Of a DNA stretch of 64,000 nt, positions 34,537 through 43,333 are shown piece by piece (position 1 is the stretch's first letter; each line of letters opens with the position of its first letter). The notes under the pieces are model-generated. The model saw only the letters and a list, made by a program, of their open reading frames with translations, had not been told where the DNA came from and made no database searches. The translations under genes and the position numbers were made by a program. Source of the stretch: Comamonas sp. lk. GTDB taxonomy: Bacteria > Pseudomonadota > Gammaproteobacteria > Burkholderiales > Burkholderiaceae_C. Where the stretch lies: positions 107,096 to 171,095 of the forward strand of contig CAMELV010000005.1 of the NCBI GenBank assembly GCA_945925985.1, written 5' to 3'.

Positions 34537-36096
34537 TCAAAAATCGGTGGGCGAACCACCCTCGGCTTTGCGCCGTGCCACAAAGGCGTCCAGTTCTTCT
34601 TCGATGGCCGCCTCCATCGGCGGGCGCTCGTAGGCGGCCAGCTCCTTTTGCCAGGTGGCGTTGGCCTTCTGGTATGCGGTGGGGCTGCCGGCTTCCTGCC
34701 AGGTTTCAAAATTGCGCCAGTCGGAGATGATGGGCGAGTAGAACGCCGTCTCAAAGCGTTCCAGCGTGTGCGCCGTGCCAAAGTAGTGGCCGCCGGGCCC
34801 GACTTCGCGCACCGCATCCAAGCCCAGGCCGGCTGGGCTGACGTCCAGCGGCGTCAGAAACTCGGCCACCATCTGCAGCAGGTCACAGTCCAGAATGAAC
34901 TTCTCAAAGGAGCAGGTCAGGCCACCCTCCATCCAACCGGCGGCGTGCATGATGAAGTTGCCACCGGCCTGGGTCAGCGACCAGAGCGAGAACACAGATT
35001 CATAGGCGGCCTGCGCGTCCACCGTGTTGGCGGCGCAAACGTTGGAAGTGCGGTAGGGAATGCCGTACTTGCGACACAACTGACCGCCCGCCAGCACGGC
35101 CTTCATGTACTCGGGCGTGCCAAAGGCCGGCGCGCCAGTTTTCATGTCCACGTTGGATGTAAAGCCGCCATACACCACCGGCGCGCCCGGGCGCACCATC
35201 TGGGTAAAGGCAATGCCGGCCAGTGCCTCGGCGTTCTGCTGGGCCAGCGCGCCAGCAATGGTGACGGGTGCCATGGCACCGGCCAGCGTGAACGGCGTCA
35301 GGATGATGATCTGGTTACGCGCCGACATCTCGATGATGCCTTGCAGCATCGGTGTGTCCAGCCGCAACGGTGACGAGCTGTTGATCACCGAGAACAGCGA
35401 GGGCTCGCGGTCCATCTGCTCAGCACTGATGCCGCGCGCAATGCGGGCAATCTCCAAGCCGTCGCGGTTGCGTTCCTTGCCCAGCGAGTAGGCATGAAAG
35501 GCTTTGTCGGTCAGCTTGGCGATGTCGGACAGGCAGTCCAGGTGCCGCACCGACGCATGCAGGTCCACCGGCTCCACCGGATAGCCGCCAGTACAGTGCA
35601 CCACGTCGTAGCGCTGTGCCAGCTTGATCATGTTGCGGAAATCCTGCTGGTTGCCGGCGCGCCGTCCGCCCTGCATGTCGGAGCAGTTGGGCGGGCTGGC
35701 GACCTGGGCAAAGGCCAGGTTCTTGCCGCCAATGCGGATGTTGCGCTCGGGGTTGCGCGCATGCAGGGTGAACTCGGACGGGCAGGTCTTGATGGCCTGC
35801 AGGATCAGGTTGCGGTCAAAGCGCACCCGCTCCGAGCCGGGGCGGACATCGGCGCCGGCTTTTTTCAGGATTTCGCGCGCCTCGACGTGCATGAAATCCA
35901 TGCCCATCTCTTCCAGAATCGTCAGCGAGGCATCATGGATGGCCTCGAGTTCGTCATCGGACACCACTGGCGTAGCCGGAAAACGGTGCTTGAGGCTGCG
36001 GTATTTGACCGTGGACGGTGCCACGCGAACGGTGCCGCTGCCGCGTCCCGCGCGTCGTCGTGGAGCTGCGGAAGTTGCTGGCGCTTCGTCAGTCAT
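34537..36096 (-). CDS. MttB-family (trimethylamine methyltransferase superfamily) protein without pyrrolysine, copy 2
   Basis: This 519-residue protein is an uninterrupted member of the trimethylamine methyltransferase superfamily. Features are ILEEMGMDFM, HARNPERNIRIGG, NSSSPLRLD, GAMAPVTIAGALAQQNAE and GAPVVYGGFTSN; the segment AANTVDAQAAYES (about 355-367) corresponds to GSKISDAQAASES in copy 1. The first ~30 residues are Ala/Arg-rich. AAGGAG precedes ATG 36096. As the first gene of the operon with dimethylglycine dehydrogenase and sarcosine oxidase, it most simply removes one methyl from glycine betaine or a related trimethylamine to supply dimethylglycine. The corrinoid acceptor and its reactivating enzyme are not in the window. 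Confidence 0.9.
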   Translation of the reverse strand: MTDEAPATSAAPRRRAGRGSGTVRVAPSTVKYRSLKHRFPATPVVSDDELEAIHDASLTILEEMGMDFMHVEAREILKKAGADVRPGSERVRFDRNLILQAIKTCPSEFTLHARNPERNIRIGGKNLAFAQVASPPNCSDMQGGRRAGNQQDFRNMIKLAQRYDVVHCTGGYPVEPVDLHASVRHLDCLSDIAKLTDKAFHAYSLGKERNRDGLEIARIARGISAEQMDREPSLFSVINSSSPLRLDTPMLQGIIEMSARNQIIILTPFTLAGAMAPVTIAGALAQQNAEALAGIAFTQMVRPGAPVVYGGFTSNVDMKTGAPAFGTPEYMKAVLAGGQLCRKYGIPYRTSNVCAANTVDAQAAYESVFSLWSLTQAGGNFIMHAAGWMEGGLTCSFEKFILDCDLLQMVAEFLTPLDVSPAGLGLDAVREVGPGGHYFGTAHTLERFETAFYSPIISDWRNFETWQEAGSPTAYQKANATWQKELAAYERPPMEAAIEEELDAFVARRKAEGGSPTDF

Positions 36097-36158
36097 GCGA
36101 GGGAACTCCTTGGGTTAATGAGGCACAACTTGCCAGTATCAGGGAAAAGCCCCATCCC

Positions 36159-36180
36159 AAAACCCCATATTTTCTGGGGG
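36159..36180 (-). terminator. weak hairpin with T-tract after MFS gene
   Basis: On the minus strand CCCCA and TGGGG flank a short A-rich loop and are followed by TTTT. It lies between the transporter stop (36197) and mttB2 and may separate the two units. Confidence 0.35.
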
Positions 36181-36196
36181 CGTGCATGAGTAAATA

Positions 36197-37426
36197 TCAT
36201 GTCCGCATTGTGCGACGCAGTAGGAGCACAACGATGCTCAGATTCAGCAGGTTCCAGGCCACGCCGTTCAAAAAAGCAGCATGGTAGGAGCCGGTCAGGT
36301 CAAACACCTTGCCCGACATCCAGCCGCCCAAGGCCATGCCGACCATGGTGAACAGCAGCACGGCGCCGACTCGAGTCCCAGTTTGAGATGCCGGAAAATG
36401 CTCTCGAATGACGATGGCATAGGCGGGCACGATGCCACCTTGAAAAAGACCGAACAGGCCGGCAATGACGTAGAGTGACACCAGACCGTCGAACGGCAGA
36501 AAAAGCAGCAATGCAACCCCTTGCAGCATTGAGCCCAGCAGCAGCGTGCGCAGGCCCCCTATGCGGTCGCAGATTAATCCCGACACCAGTCTGCTGACAA
36601 TGCCGCAGGCCAACATCACTGAAAGCATCTCTGCGCCGCGCGCCGCACCATAACCCAGGTCATTGCAGTAGGCCACGATATGCACTTGTGGCATGGCCAT
36701 GGCCACACAGCAGGCCACGCCTGCCAGGCAAAGCGCCAAGGTGGCGGCGTTCGGGCTGAGGCCGAACGGCCGATCCGCCGATGCGGTGGCCCCGGGCTTG
36801 ACCACTACAGCGGGTTGAAGCGGCGAGCGCCGCCGCATCAGCGGTGCCAACAGCAGCATACTGATGCAGCAGAAGGCGCCGACCCCAAGGTAGGTGTCGC
36901 GCCAGCCCGCAGTCTCAACAAAACGCTGCACGATCGGTGGCCAGACGGTGCCAGCCACATAGTTGCCGCTGGCACAAACAGCCAGCGCAATGCCACGGCG
37001 GCGCGCAAACCATAGGGTCGTGTCGGCCAGCAGCGGGGCGAAGGTGACAGAACTGCCCAACAGGCCAATCAGCAGCCCATGCGCCAGCGCAAACCCCAAA
37101 ATGTCATTGGACATACCCGCCAACATAAAACCTGCACCAGTGGCAAACGCGGCCACGATGAGCGGCGGAAAAAGACCAAAGCGGTCCGCCATGCGCCCCA
37201 TCAACATGCCGCCCACGCCAAATCCGAGCATCATCAAGGTGTAAGGCAGTGCCGCCTCGGCACGACCCACGCCAAAATCCTTCTGCACGATCGGCAGCAC
37301 CACCGGAATGACCCACATCGCGCCATTGCCAATGGTCATCAGCAACAGGGATGCGCCGAGCCGAAACCAGGCATAGGGTGAGTCGACACCGGCTGACGGT
37401 GAGAAAAATTTTGGCACAGCATGCAT
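36197..37426 (-). CDS. MFS transporter
   Basis: This 409-residue major-facilitator protein has about 12 hydrophobic helices, the loop-2/3 motif GGMLMGRMADRFGLFPPL, and a mirrored motif near RLVSGLICDRIGGLRTL, as in monocarboxylate/oxalate-type (OFA/MCT) carriers. ATG 37426 shares one base with the upstream gene's stop (TAATG), giving tight coupling; the longer frame to 37879 is a shadow. It probably imports an organic acid or the pathway's substrate. Direction and cargo cannot be told from sequence. Confidence 0.88.
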   Translation of the reverse strand: MHAVPKFFSPSAGVDSPYAWFRLGASLLLMTIGNGAMWVIPVVLPIVQKDFGVGRAEAALPYTLMMLGFGVGGMLMGRMADRFGLFPPLIVAAFATGAGFMLAGMSNDILGFALAHGLLIGLLGSSVTFAPLLADTTLWFARRRGIALAVCASGNYVAGTVWPPIVQRFVETAGWRDTYLGVGAFCCISMLLLAPLMRRRSPLQPAVVVKPGATASADRPFGLSPNAATLALCLAGVACCVAMAMPQVHIVAYCNDLGYGAARGAEMLSVMLACGIVSRLVSGLICDRIGGLRTLLLGSMLQGVALLLFLPFDGLVSLYVIAGLFGLFQGGIVPAYAIVIREHFPASQTGTRVGAVLLFTMVGMALGGWMSGKVFDLTGSYHAAFLNGVAWNLLNLSIVVLLLRRTMRT

Positions 37427-38358
37427 TATGTTGCGCTCGGGCTGGGTCCGCGTCGCCGCACCGGGATGATGCCTTGGGCAATCAGCACGCCCAGGCCCAC
37501 AATGGCCGCGGCCAGCGCCTGCGCCCAGCGCCATTCGCCGCCCAGCACAAACAGGATGATCATCACGTAAAACGGCGTGGCGTTGATATGCAGCGACGCG
37601 AGGGCAATGCCGATGCTGCCAATCGAGGCAATCCACAGCATCTGGCTGATGGCCAAACCGCCGATTGAAAACAGCGCAAGTGCGCCGAATTCTTTCAGGC
37701 CCAGCACCGCCCAGTTGGGGCCGGGTGCACCCAGCAACAGGCTGACAGCCGCCGCCACGCCGGTGGCCAGTGTGGCGCCAGTCAGTGTGATGGTGGTGCG
37801 GCCCAGGGCGGTGAGCTGCGGAAAAGCGGTGACGGTCAGACGCGAGCCCACAGTGAACAACAGCACTGCGCCAAAGCACAGCAGGGCCCCCAGCCCCAGC
37901 CCGGCGCCGCCGGCCACGCCACCCAGCGCCATCAGCCCGCCGATGAGGCTCAGTACCGTACCAACGACCAGGTTTAGGGTGATTTTTTTGCCATCCATCA
38001 CCACCTCAATGCCGATGCCGATCACCGGCATGGCGGCAGAGATCACCGCCACGGTCACTGAGTCGGTCAGGCCCTGGCCGACGACCAGCATGAAGGCGCC
38101 CAGGCCGATTGAGATACCCCCAATCCACACCCCACGCCCCCAGTTTGCTGCCCGCAGCACGCCGCCGCCCTCCAGCCACCACCAGAACGGCAACAGGCAA
38201 AGCGTGGCCATGGCCATGCGAGCAGCCGTGAGCTGCAGCGGCGGCACCGGCCCAATCAACAGGTCCGCCGCAGGTAAACCCACAGCCCAGACCAGCATGG
38301 ACATCATGCACATCAGGTTGGCCATAGCGGGACTGTGTGGGGCGGTCGTTGTGGTCAT
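37426..38358 (-). CDS. DMT-superfamily (EamA) transporter
   Basis: This 310-residue membrane protein has about ten helices arranged as two EamA repeats, for example MANLMCMMSMLVWAVGLPAA near the start and IGSIGIALASLHINATPFYV in the second half. Such proteins usually export or exchange metabolites. Its stop overlaps the MFS start by one base. It follows the Bug gene by 19 bp, so three transport proteins sit in a row. Confidence 0.88.
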   Translation of the reverse strand: MTTTTAPHSPAMANLMCMMSMLVWAVGLPAADLLIGPVPPLQLTAARMAMATLCLLPFWWWLEGGGVLRAANWGRGVWIGGISIGLGAFMLVVGQGLTDSVTVAVISAAMPVIGIGIEVVMDGKKITLNLVVGTVLSLIGGLMALGGVAGGAGLGLGALLCFGAVLLFTVGSRLTVTAFPQLTALGRTTITLTGATLATGVAAAVSLLLGAPGPNWAVLGLKEFGALALFSIGGLAISQMLWIASIGSIGIALASLHINATPFYVMIILFVLGGEWRWAQALAAAIVGLGVLIAQGIIPVRRRGPSPSAT

Positions 38359-38377
38359 GGTGGTGTGCGGGCCGCGG

Positions 38378-39373
38378 TTATTCCACGGTGATCTTGCCTG
38401 CCTTGATCACCGGCCCCCATTTGCGATTCTCAGCCAGGATAAAGGCCACAAAGTCCGCGCCCCCCAAGGGCAATGGCGTCATGCCGAGCTCACCCAGACG
38501 GGCCTGAATGTCTGGTGCAGTCATGATGGCCTGAACCTCAGTCTGCAAGCGAAGGGCCACGCTGGCCGGCAGGCGTGCTGGCGCCGACACGCCAAACCAG
38601 GCGCCACCGACCACCCCGGGCACCACCTCGCTCAGGGTTGGCACGTCGGGAAATGTCTTGCTGCGGGCATCACCGCTCACGGCCAGCAGGCGCAACTTGC
38701 CACCGCGCACATAACCGGTCGCCGTGACCAGGCTCTCAAACATGCCGTCAAGCTGGCCGCCCAGCAAATCTGTGATGGCCGGCCCAGAACCTTTGTAAGG
38801 CACGTGCACCATGTCTAGGCCTGCCGCCTGCTTTAACAGCTCACCGGTTAGAAACCCGGCACTGCCCAGCCCGGCCGATGCGTAGTTGATGGCCCCGGGT
38901 CGGGCACGGGCCATGGCGATAAATTCGGCCATGGTCTTGGCCGGGTGCTCGGCACGCACCACAAACCCATTGGGGAAGGTGCCCAGCAGCGCAAGATGTG
39001 AGAAATCGCGGACAGGGTCATACGGTATGCTGCTTCGCATCAGCGGCCCTGGGGCAATGGCCGGATTGGCCGACACCACCAGGGTGTAGCCGTCTGCCGC
39101 AGCCTTGGCCACCGCGTCTGTGCCCAACACTGAACCGGCCCCTGCCTTGTTCTCAACCACAACTGGCGTTTTCAGTGCGTCACCCAGCCGTTGAGCGATC
39201 ATCCGGGCAATCACGTCGGTAGAGCCACCCGGGGGAAACGGTACGATCAGTTTCACGGGGCGTGAGGGGTAGGTCTGTGCCGCTGCACCCGGCATCGCCA
39301 ACGGCAAGGCGACTAACAGCCCGATGGCCGCGATGGCCTGGAGAAAGCGCTGTCGACCAAGGGTGAATGTCAT
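38378..39373 (-). CDS. Bug-family tripartite tricarboxylate transporter substrate-binding protein
   Basis: This 331-residue exported protein has a signal peptide (about residues 1-33, ending GAAAQ) and family motifs PVKLIVPFPPGGSTDVIARM, VVENKAGAGS and VPYKGSGPAITDLLGGQ. It lies 3 bp after the isomerase-like gene, so it likely captures a substrate used by the monooxygenase/isomerase pair. Ligand unknown. Confidence 0.93.
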   Translation of the reverse strand: MTFTLGRQRFLQAIAAIGLLVALPLAMPGAAAQTYPSRPVKLIVPFPPGGSTDVIARMIAQRLGDALKTPVVVENKAGAGSVLGTDAVAKAAADGYTLVVSANPAIAPGPLMRSSIPYDPVRDFSHLALLGTFPNGFVVRAEHPAKTMAEFIAMARARPGAINYASAGLGSAGFLTGELLKQAAGLDMVHVPYKGSGPAITDLLGGQLDGMFESLVTATGYVRGGKLRLLAVSGDARSKTFPDVPTLSEVVPGVVGGAWFGVSAPARLPASVALRLQTEVQAIMTAPDIQARLGELGMTPLPLGGADFVAFILAENRKWGPVIKAGKITVE

Positions 39374-39376
39374 AGG

Positions 39377-40102
39377 TCAATGCCAGTCATGTTGGGCCGG
39401 TCTGAGACCCAAGCGTTTGAGACCCTCTCGGGCCAGGGCCAGATTGGAGGAAATCACAGGCACGCCGAAATGTGCGCTGGCACGGTCGATCAGCGGCAGG
39501 CTGGGCATGCCGGTGCCCGACAACACCACGGCATCAGCATGACCGACCTTCAGGTTGCGTAAGGCGGCCCATGCATCGGCCGATTGCAGGCCATAGATCT
39601 GAACCGTGTCATTCGAATGGATGTCGATACCCCCCTGGTGCACCACGTCAAAACCATGTGCCACCCACCAGTGAATGGCCGACGTCATGATGAAAGCCGG
39701 GTAGGGTGATACCAACGCAATGCGGTGCGCACCGATCGCCTGCAATTGGGTGATCAGTGCTGCAGGTGCTGTGATCACCGGTGCCCCCAGCACGGCTTCT
39801 GCGTCTTGGATGGCCCGGCGCTCGGTGGCCGGGTCAAGCAGGTAGCTGGTGGCCGTGCAGGCGAACAAAAAAGCGTCGATCTTCATACCGGCAAACTGTT
39901 TGGCGTGCTGTGGCAATTCGGTCAGGTAGGCCTTTAGCCGCGTGATCGGATCGGGGCTAGGAGAGGTCAGGCGCAGGGTGACATAGTCCACATCAAAGGG
40001 AAGCAACCTCCGGATTTCGGCCTCGACCGTCGGGTTGGCTTGCGGCGTGCCCAGCCCGAGGCGTCCGGCGCGGGCATAGTCGGGTGGCATAACGGCACTC
40101 AC
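39377..40102 (-). CDS. Asp/Glu racemase-superfamily protein, maleate isomerase/arylmalonate decarboxylase-like
   Basis: This 241-residue protein belongs to the maleate cis-trans isomerase/arylmalonate decarboxylase family. The N-terminal catalytic Cys is present in LFACTATSY, but the second one expected in the C-terminal half is replaced: VVLSGTGMPSLP has Gly where maleate isomerase carries Cys. It therefore may not isomerise by the two-Cys mechanism. It begins with a GTG overlapping the monooxygenase stop (TAGTG); an ATG at 40090 is an alternative. Coupling to the monooxygenase and a Bug binding protein suggests a small catabolic unit for an acidic or aromatic compound. Confidence 0.82.
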   Translation of the reverse strand: MSAVMPPDYARAGRLGLGTPQANPTVEAEIRRLLPFDVDYVTLRLTSPSPDPITRLKAYLTELPQHAKQFAGMKIDAFLFACTATSYLLDPATERRAIQDAEAVLGAPVITAPAALITQLQAIGAHRIALVSPYPAFIMTSAIHWWVAHGFDVVHQGGIDIHSNDTVQIYGLQSADAWAALRNLKVGHADAVVLSGTGMPSLPLIDRASAHFGVPVISSNLALAREGLKRLGLRPAQHDWH

Positions 40103-41298
40103 TAGGGGGTGGCCGCAGCGCGCGCCAGACCGGCAATCATCGCGCTTTTGAGCAAGTGCTCGCGATGGCTGGCAGGGTTGGCAATGAGTGCCTGCAGGCG
40201 CGCCATTTCGGAGGTGCGCCAGGCCGGATCGCGCTGCTGCATGCGCAGGCGGTTGGTGTGGGACTGGGCCAGAATCTCGTCCTGAGCCACCGGGCGGCGT
40301 TGCCGGGTGTACAGGTCGAACAGTTCGTCAGATGCGCCTTGGTTCATCACGGCAATCATCTTGTCCGTCAGGTTTACTGCATCATGAATGCCGCCGTTCA
40401 TACCCATGCCGCCGGAAGGGCTGGTCAGGTGCGCGGCGTCGCCGGCAAACAGTACCCGGCCGGCCCGGTAGTCGTCGATCAGGCGGCGATGGACCCGGTA
40501 GGGGCGGATTTCAACAATCTCGTAGGGCTCCTGGCGCGGCACGATGCGCTGCAGCTTGCGCTCGATCGCCTGGGGCTCCAAGGCCTGTTCGATCGACTCA
40601 TCTGGGTCAGCGTAGAGTGAGCACCGCCAGATATCGGGCAGCCGCAGCAGTGAGAACGTGCCCTGCTCGCACCACACGTAATTGACGTTGGACAGACCCG
40701 GCAGCTGGTCCTCAAACCGGTAGGGTGTGGTGGCCAGAATCGTGGTTTCGGGGTAGGTTTCGCCGGTGAAGGTCATGCCAGTGAGTTTGCGGCAGATCGA
40801 GCGGGCACCGTCTGCGGCAATCAGATAGCGGGCGCTAACTGTTTCTATGCCCGTGAGCGTGGTTACGGTGGCTGTCACGCCGCTGGCATCCTGCGTCAAG
40901 CCCGTCAGTTCAACGCCATAGCGCACTTGGAGGTTGGCCGTGCTTTGCGCCATGGCGTCGGCTATACGGGTCAGCACCCGCTGCTCGCACTGCAGGCGGA
41001 ACGGGTAGCGCGTGTCATCACGCAGCAGCGACAGGTCAAACAGTGCCTTGACGTGGGACTCATGCTGGCGGATTTGCCAGGTCGGCGACACCAGGCCCTG
41101 TGCGATCAGGTCCTGCGCCAGCCCCAACTCATCCAGCATCTCCAGCGTGGGGGGGTGAAAGGTAGAGGCCCGGAAGTCATCGCTGACACTGTTGGCCTTG
41201 TCAATCACCAGGGTCTCAATACCGGCGCGGGCCAGACGTAAAGCCGCCACCAGCCCAACCGGCCCGGCGCCACAGATCAGAACCGCTACTTGCTTCAT
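40102..41298 (-). CDS. FAD-dependent aromatic-type monooxygenase (PHBH fold)
   Basis: This 398-residue flavoprotein monooxygenase has the N-terminal FAD motif LICGAGPVGLVAALRLARAG (about residues 7-26), a middle DG motif ADGARSICRK and the second FAD motif RVLFAGDAAHLTSPSGGMGMN. Relatives hydroxylate phenols, hydroxybenzoates, nicotinates or phenylpropionates with NAD(P)H and oxygen. ATG 41298 is preferred to the longer frame. It is the first gene of the minus unit monooxygenase - isomerase-like - Bug - DMT - MFS, and divergent from an MFS gene. Substrate unknown. Confidence 0.88.
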   Translation of the reverse strand: MKQVAVLICGAGPVGLVAALRLARAGIETLVIDKANSVSDDFRASTFHPPTLEMLDELGLAQDLIAQGLVSPTWQIRQHESHVKALFDLSLLRDDTRYPFRLQCEQRVLTRIADAMAQSTANLQVRYGVELTGLTQDASGVTATVTTLTGIETVSARYLIAADGARSICRKLTGMTFTGETYPETTILATTPYRFEDQLPGLSNVNYVWCEQGTFSLLRLPDIWRCSLYADPDESIEQALEPQAIERKLQRIVPRQEPYEIVEIRPYRVHRRLIDDYRAGRVLFAGDAAHLTSPSGGMGMNGGIHDAVNLTDKMIAVMNQGASDELFDLYTRQRRPVAQDEILAQSHTNRLRMQQRDPAWRTSEMARLQALIANPASHREHLLKSAMIAGLARAAATP

Positions 41299-41417
41299 GA
41301 TGATTCCGTCAGGTTGAACGACTGCCCTTGCGGCTGGGCAAAAGTGCACCCCTGCGCACTGCCTGGTTGATAATACCGTCACATTGGGCCTGCGCGCTGG
41401 TCCCAGGCGCCTGCCAC

Positions 41418-42695
41418 TTGACCCACCCAACACCCCCAGCCCCGTCCCTGGCGACTCGACCACCGATCTATCGGGACCCACAATTGCATCGCCTGTGGGG
41501 CGTCGGCATGCTGATGTCGTTGATCCGATGGCTCGAGATCCTGGCGTTTGCGGTGTTCACCTACGACCAAACCAAATCCGCGTTGTGGGTGGCCAGCTTG
41601 ATGATGTTGCGCCTCTTGCCCCTGTCCCTATTTGGCCTGGCGATGGGGGCACTGGCCTCGCACATGTCGCGTCGCTGGCTGCTGATCGTGACGCACGCCG
41701 GCCTGCTCGCAACCTCCTTTGTGCTGCTGATCGTGTCCGCCTTGGGTGCCATCGAGGTCTGGCATCTGGCGGCGGCCAGCTTCATCAACGGCCTGGTCTG
41801 GGCCGGCGACATGCCCTTGCGGCGTGCGCTGATGGGTGATCTGGCCGGTCACGGTCGCATGGTACAGGCCATGTCCCTCGATGCCGTGGCCTCCAACGGC
41901 TGCCGCCTGATCGGCCCCATGCTGGGCGGCTTGCTGCTGGCGCTAGGTGGCTTGCCCGTGGTGTTGCTGTGCACAACGCTGCTCTACCTCCCCGTGCTCG
42001 CGGCCCTAGGTGGCCTGGTCGACCCGCCGCCAACGGATGCAGGTGCCTCCAAAGCGACGATCCGCGACGTGTTGATGCGCGGCCTGCGCGCAGCGCGCGA
42101 ATCCCGCCCCCTGAAGGCCACCCTGTGGATCACAGTGCTTTTCAACCTGTTTGGCTGGCCGGTGCTGAGCATGATTCCAGTGATCGGCCGCGACCAGCTT
42201 CACCTTGATGCGCGGGGTGTGGGCCTGCTGGCCAGCCTGGACGGCATCGGCTCGCTGCTGGGCGCTTTGACGCTGACCTCGCTGGCACGGCGCCTGCCCC
42301 ATGGGCCGGTGTATCTCGGGGCTGTTGTGCTGTTTCTTGTACTGCAGGTCAGCTTCGCCTGGAGCCATCACGTGCTGCTGACAGGCGCTATTCTTTTTGT
42401 CATCGGCATCGCGCAAGCCGGTTTCGCAGTGATGCAGCCGACCTTGGTGTACAACAACGCGCCGGCAGACCGGCGTCTTGAGGTCATGGGCCTGATGACC
42501 ATGTGCATTGGCGTCGGGCCACTGGGGTTTTTCGCGATCGGCTGGCTGGCTCAGCTTTTCGGCGCCCCGATGGCCGCGCTGATCTGTGCGCTGAGCGGTC
42601 TCGTCGCCGTGGCGTTGACTTGGCCGTTGTGCCGTGCCTGCTTTGAGACGCCAACTGCCGCAGAGCGTCAACCAAAGCCGGTCAGTGGTACATAA
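41418..42695 (+). CDS. MFS transporter
   Basis: This major-facilitator protein of about 425 residues has 10-12 hydrophobic helices, with ALASHMSRRWLLIVTHAGLL in the loop 2-3 region and GVGLLASLDGIGSLLGAL in the second half. It is divergent from the monooxygenase gene. The start is uncertain: the first in-frame ATG (41508) falls within helix 1, so I place it at TTG 41418, where an AGG precedes it. A TTG at 41328 is also in frame. The cargo is unknown. Confidence 0.8.
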   Translation: MTHPTPPAPSLATRPPIYRDPQLHRLWGVGMLMSLIRWLEILAFAVFTYDQTKSALWVASLMMLRLLPLSLFGLAMGALASHMSRRWLLIVTHAGLLATSFVLLIVSALGAIEVWHLAAASFINGLVWAGDMPLRRALMGDLAGHGRMVQAMSLDAVASNGCRLIGPMLGGLLLALGGLPVVLLCTTLLYLPVLAALGGLVDPPPTDAGASKATIRDVLMRGLRAARESRPLKATLWITVLFNLFGWPVLSMIPVIGRDQLHLDARGVGLLASLDGIGSLLGALTLTSLARRLPHGPVYLGAVVLFLVLQVSFAWSHHVLLTGAILFVIGIAQAGFAVMQPTLVYNNAPADRRLEVMGLMTMCIGVGPLGFFAIGWLAQLFGAPMAALICALSGLVAVALTWPLCRACFETPTAAERQPKPVSGT

Positions 42696-42764
42696 CTGGT
42701 GACGGCGAAGCGCTTGCCAACCGACTTTGACCTGTTGTGATTCACTGAAGCCTTGGTGCACAAG

Positions 42765-43268
42765 ATGACTGTCCGAAATTTTGTTGTTGCTGTTGTACTG
42801 GCGATCACGGGTTGCACTGCTTGGGCAGACAGCAGTCAGTGCGGGTTCATCAAGGACCAAGATCAACAGGCCTATTGCAGAGCCATCAATGGCGCAGGCC
42901 AGAGCCAGTGTGGCTTTATCCGAAGTAGTGATTTACAGGCAAGGTGCAGAGCTGAGACTGGCGGCGGCAGCAGCCAATGCGGCTTTATCAAAGATTTTGA
43001 CAGCCAAGCGGCCTGTCGAGCGAGTGTCGGAAGCGGTTCAAGTGGGTCAGGGAGCCGGAACAATGCTCAATGTGGGTTCATCCAAGACTCTGATGCTCGT
43101 GCTTACTGCCGGGCAACCCATGGCGACGGTAGTGGTCAGTGCGGTTTCATCCGGGACAATGACCTTCAGGCCATGTGCAGAGCTGAGACTGGTAGCGGAT
43201 CAGCACAGTGTGGCTTCATCAAAAATCGCGATATGCAGGCCGCGTGCCGGGCAAAGACAGGGCGCTGA
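42765..43268 (+). CDS. secreted Cys-rich tandem-repeat protein
   Basis: This 167-residue protein has a signal peptide (MTVRNFVVAVVLAITGCTAW; ITGC could be a lipobox, or cleavage may follow AWA). Six copies follow of a ~23-residue unit of the form CGFIKDxDxQAxCRAxxG, joined by Ser/Gly-rich linkers. Each unit holds two cysteines about 12 residues apart, so six internal disulfides or metal sites are possible. The first DNA-level copies have diverged, so this is an old expansion. No named family comes to mind; short proteins with similar CysIxDxDxRAxC units occur in Burkholderiales. It lies alone between an MFS gene and a convergent exported protein. Confidence 0.8.
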   Translation: MTVRNFVVAVVLAITGCTAWADSSQCGFIKDQDQQAYCRAINGAGQSQCGFIRSSDLQARCRAETGGGSSQCGFIKDFDSQAACRASVGSGSSGSGSRNNAQCGFIQDSDARAYCRATHGDGSGQCGFIRDNDLQAMCRAETGSGSAQCGFIKNRDMQAACRAKTGR

Positions 43269-43333
43269 CTTAGTTTGATCCGGAAAAAATTCAAGGACGC
43301 TACCAGATGCTGCACAGTTGGCCTGCCTGGACT

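Noticed and set aside
42840..43260. possible CRISPR-like array
   Set aside because: The regular repeats are codons of a Cys-rich repeat protein; copies differ at the DNA level and lie in frame.
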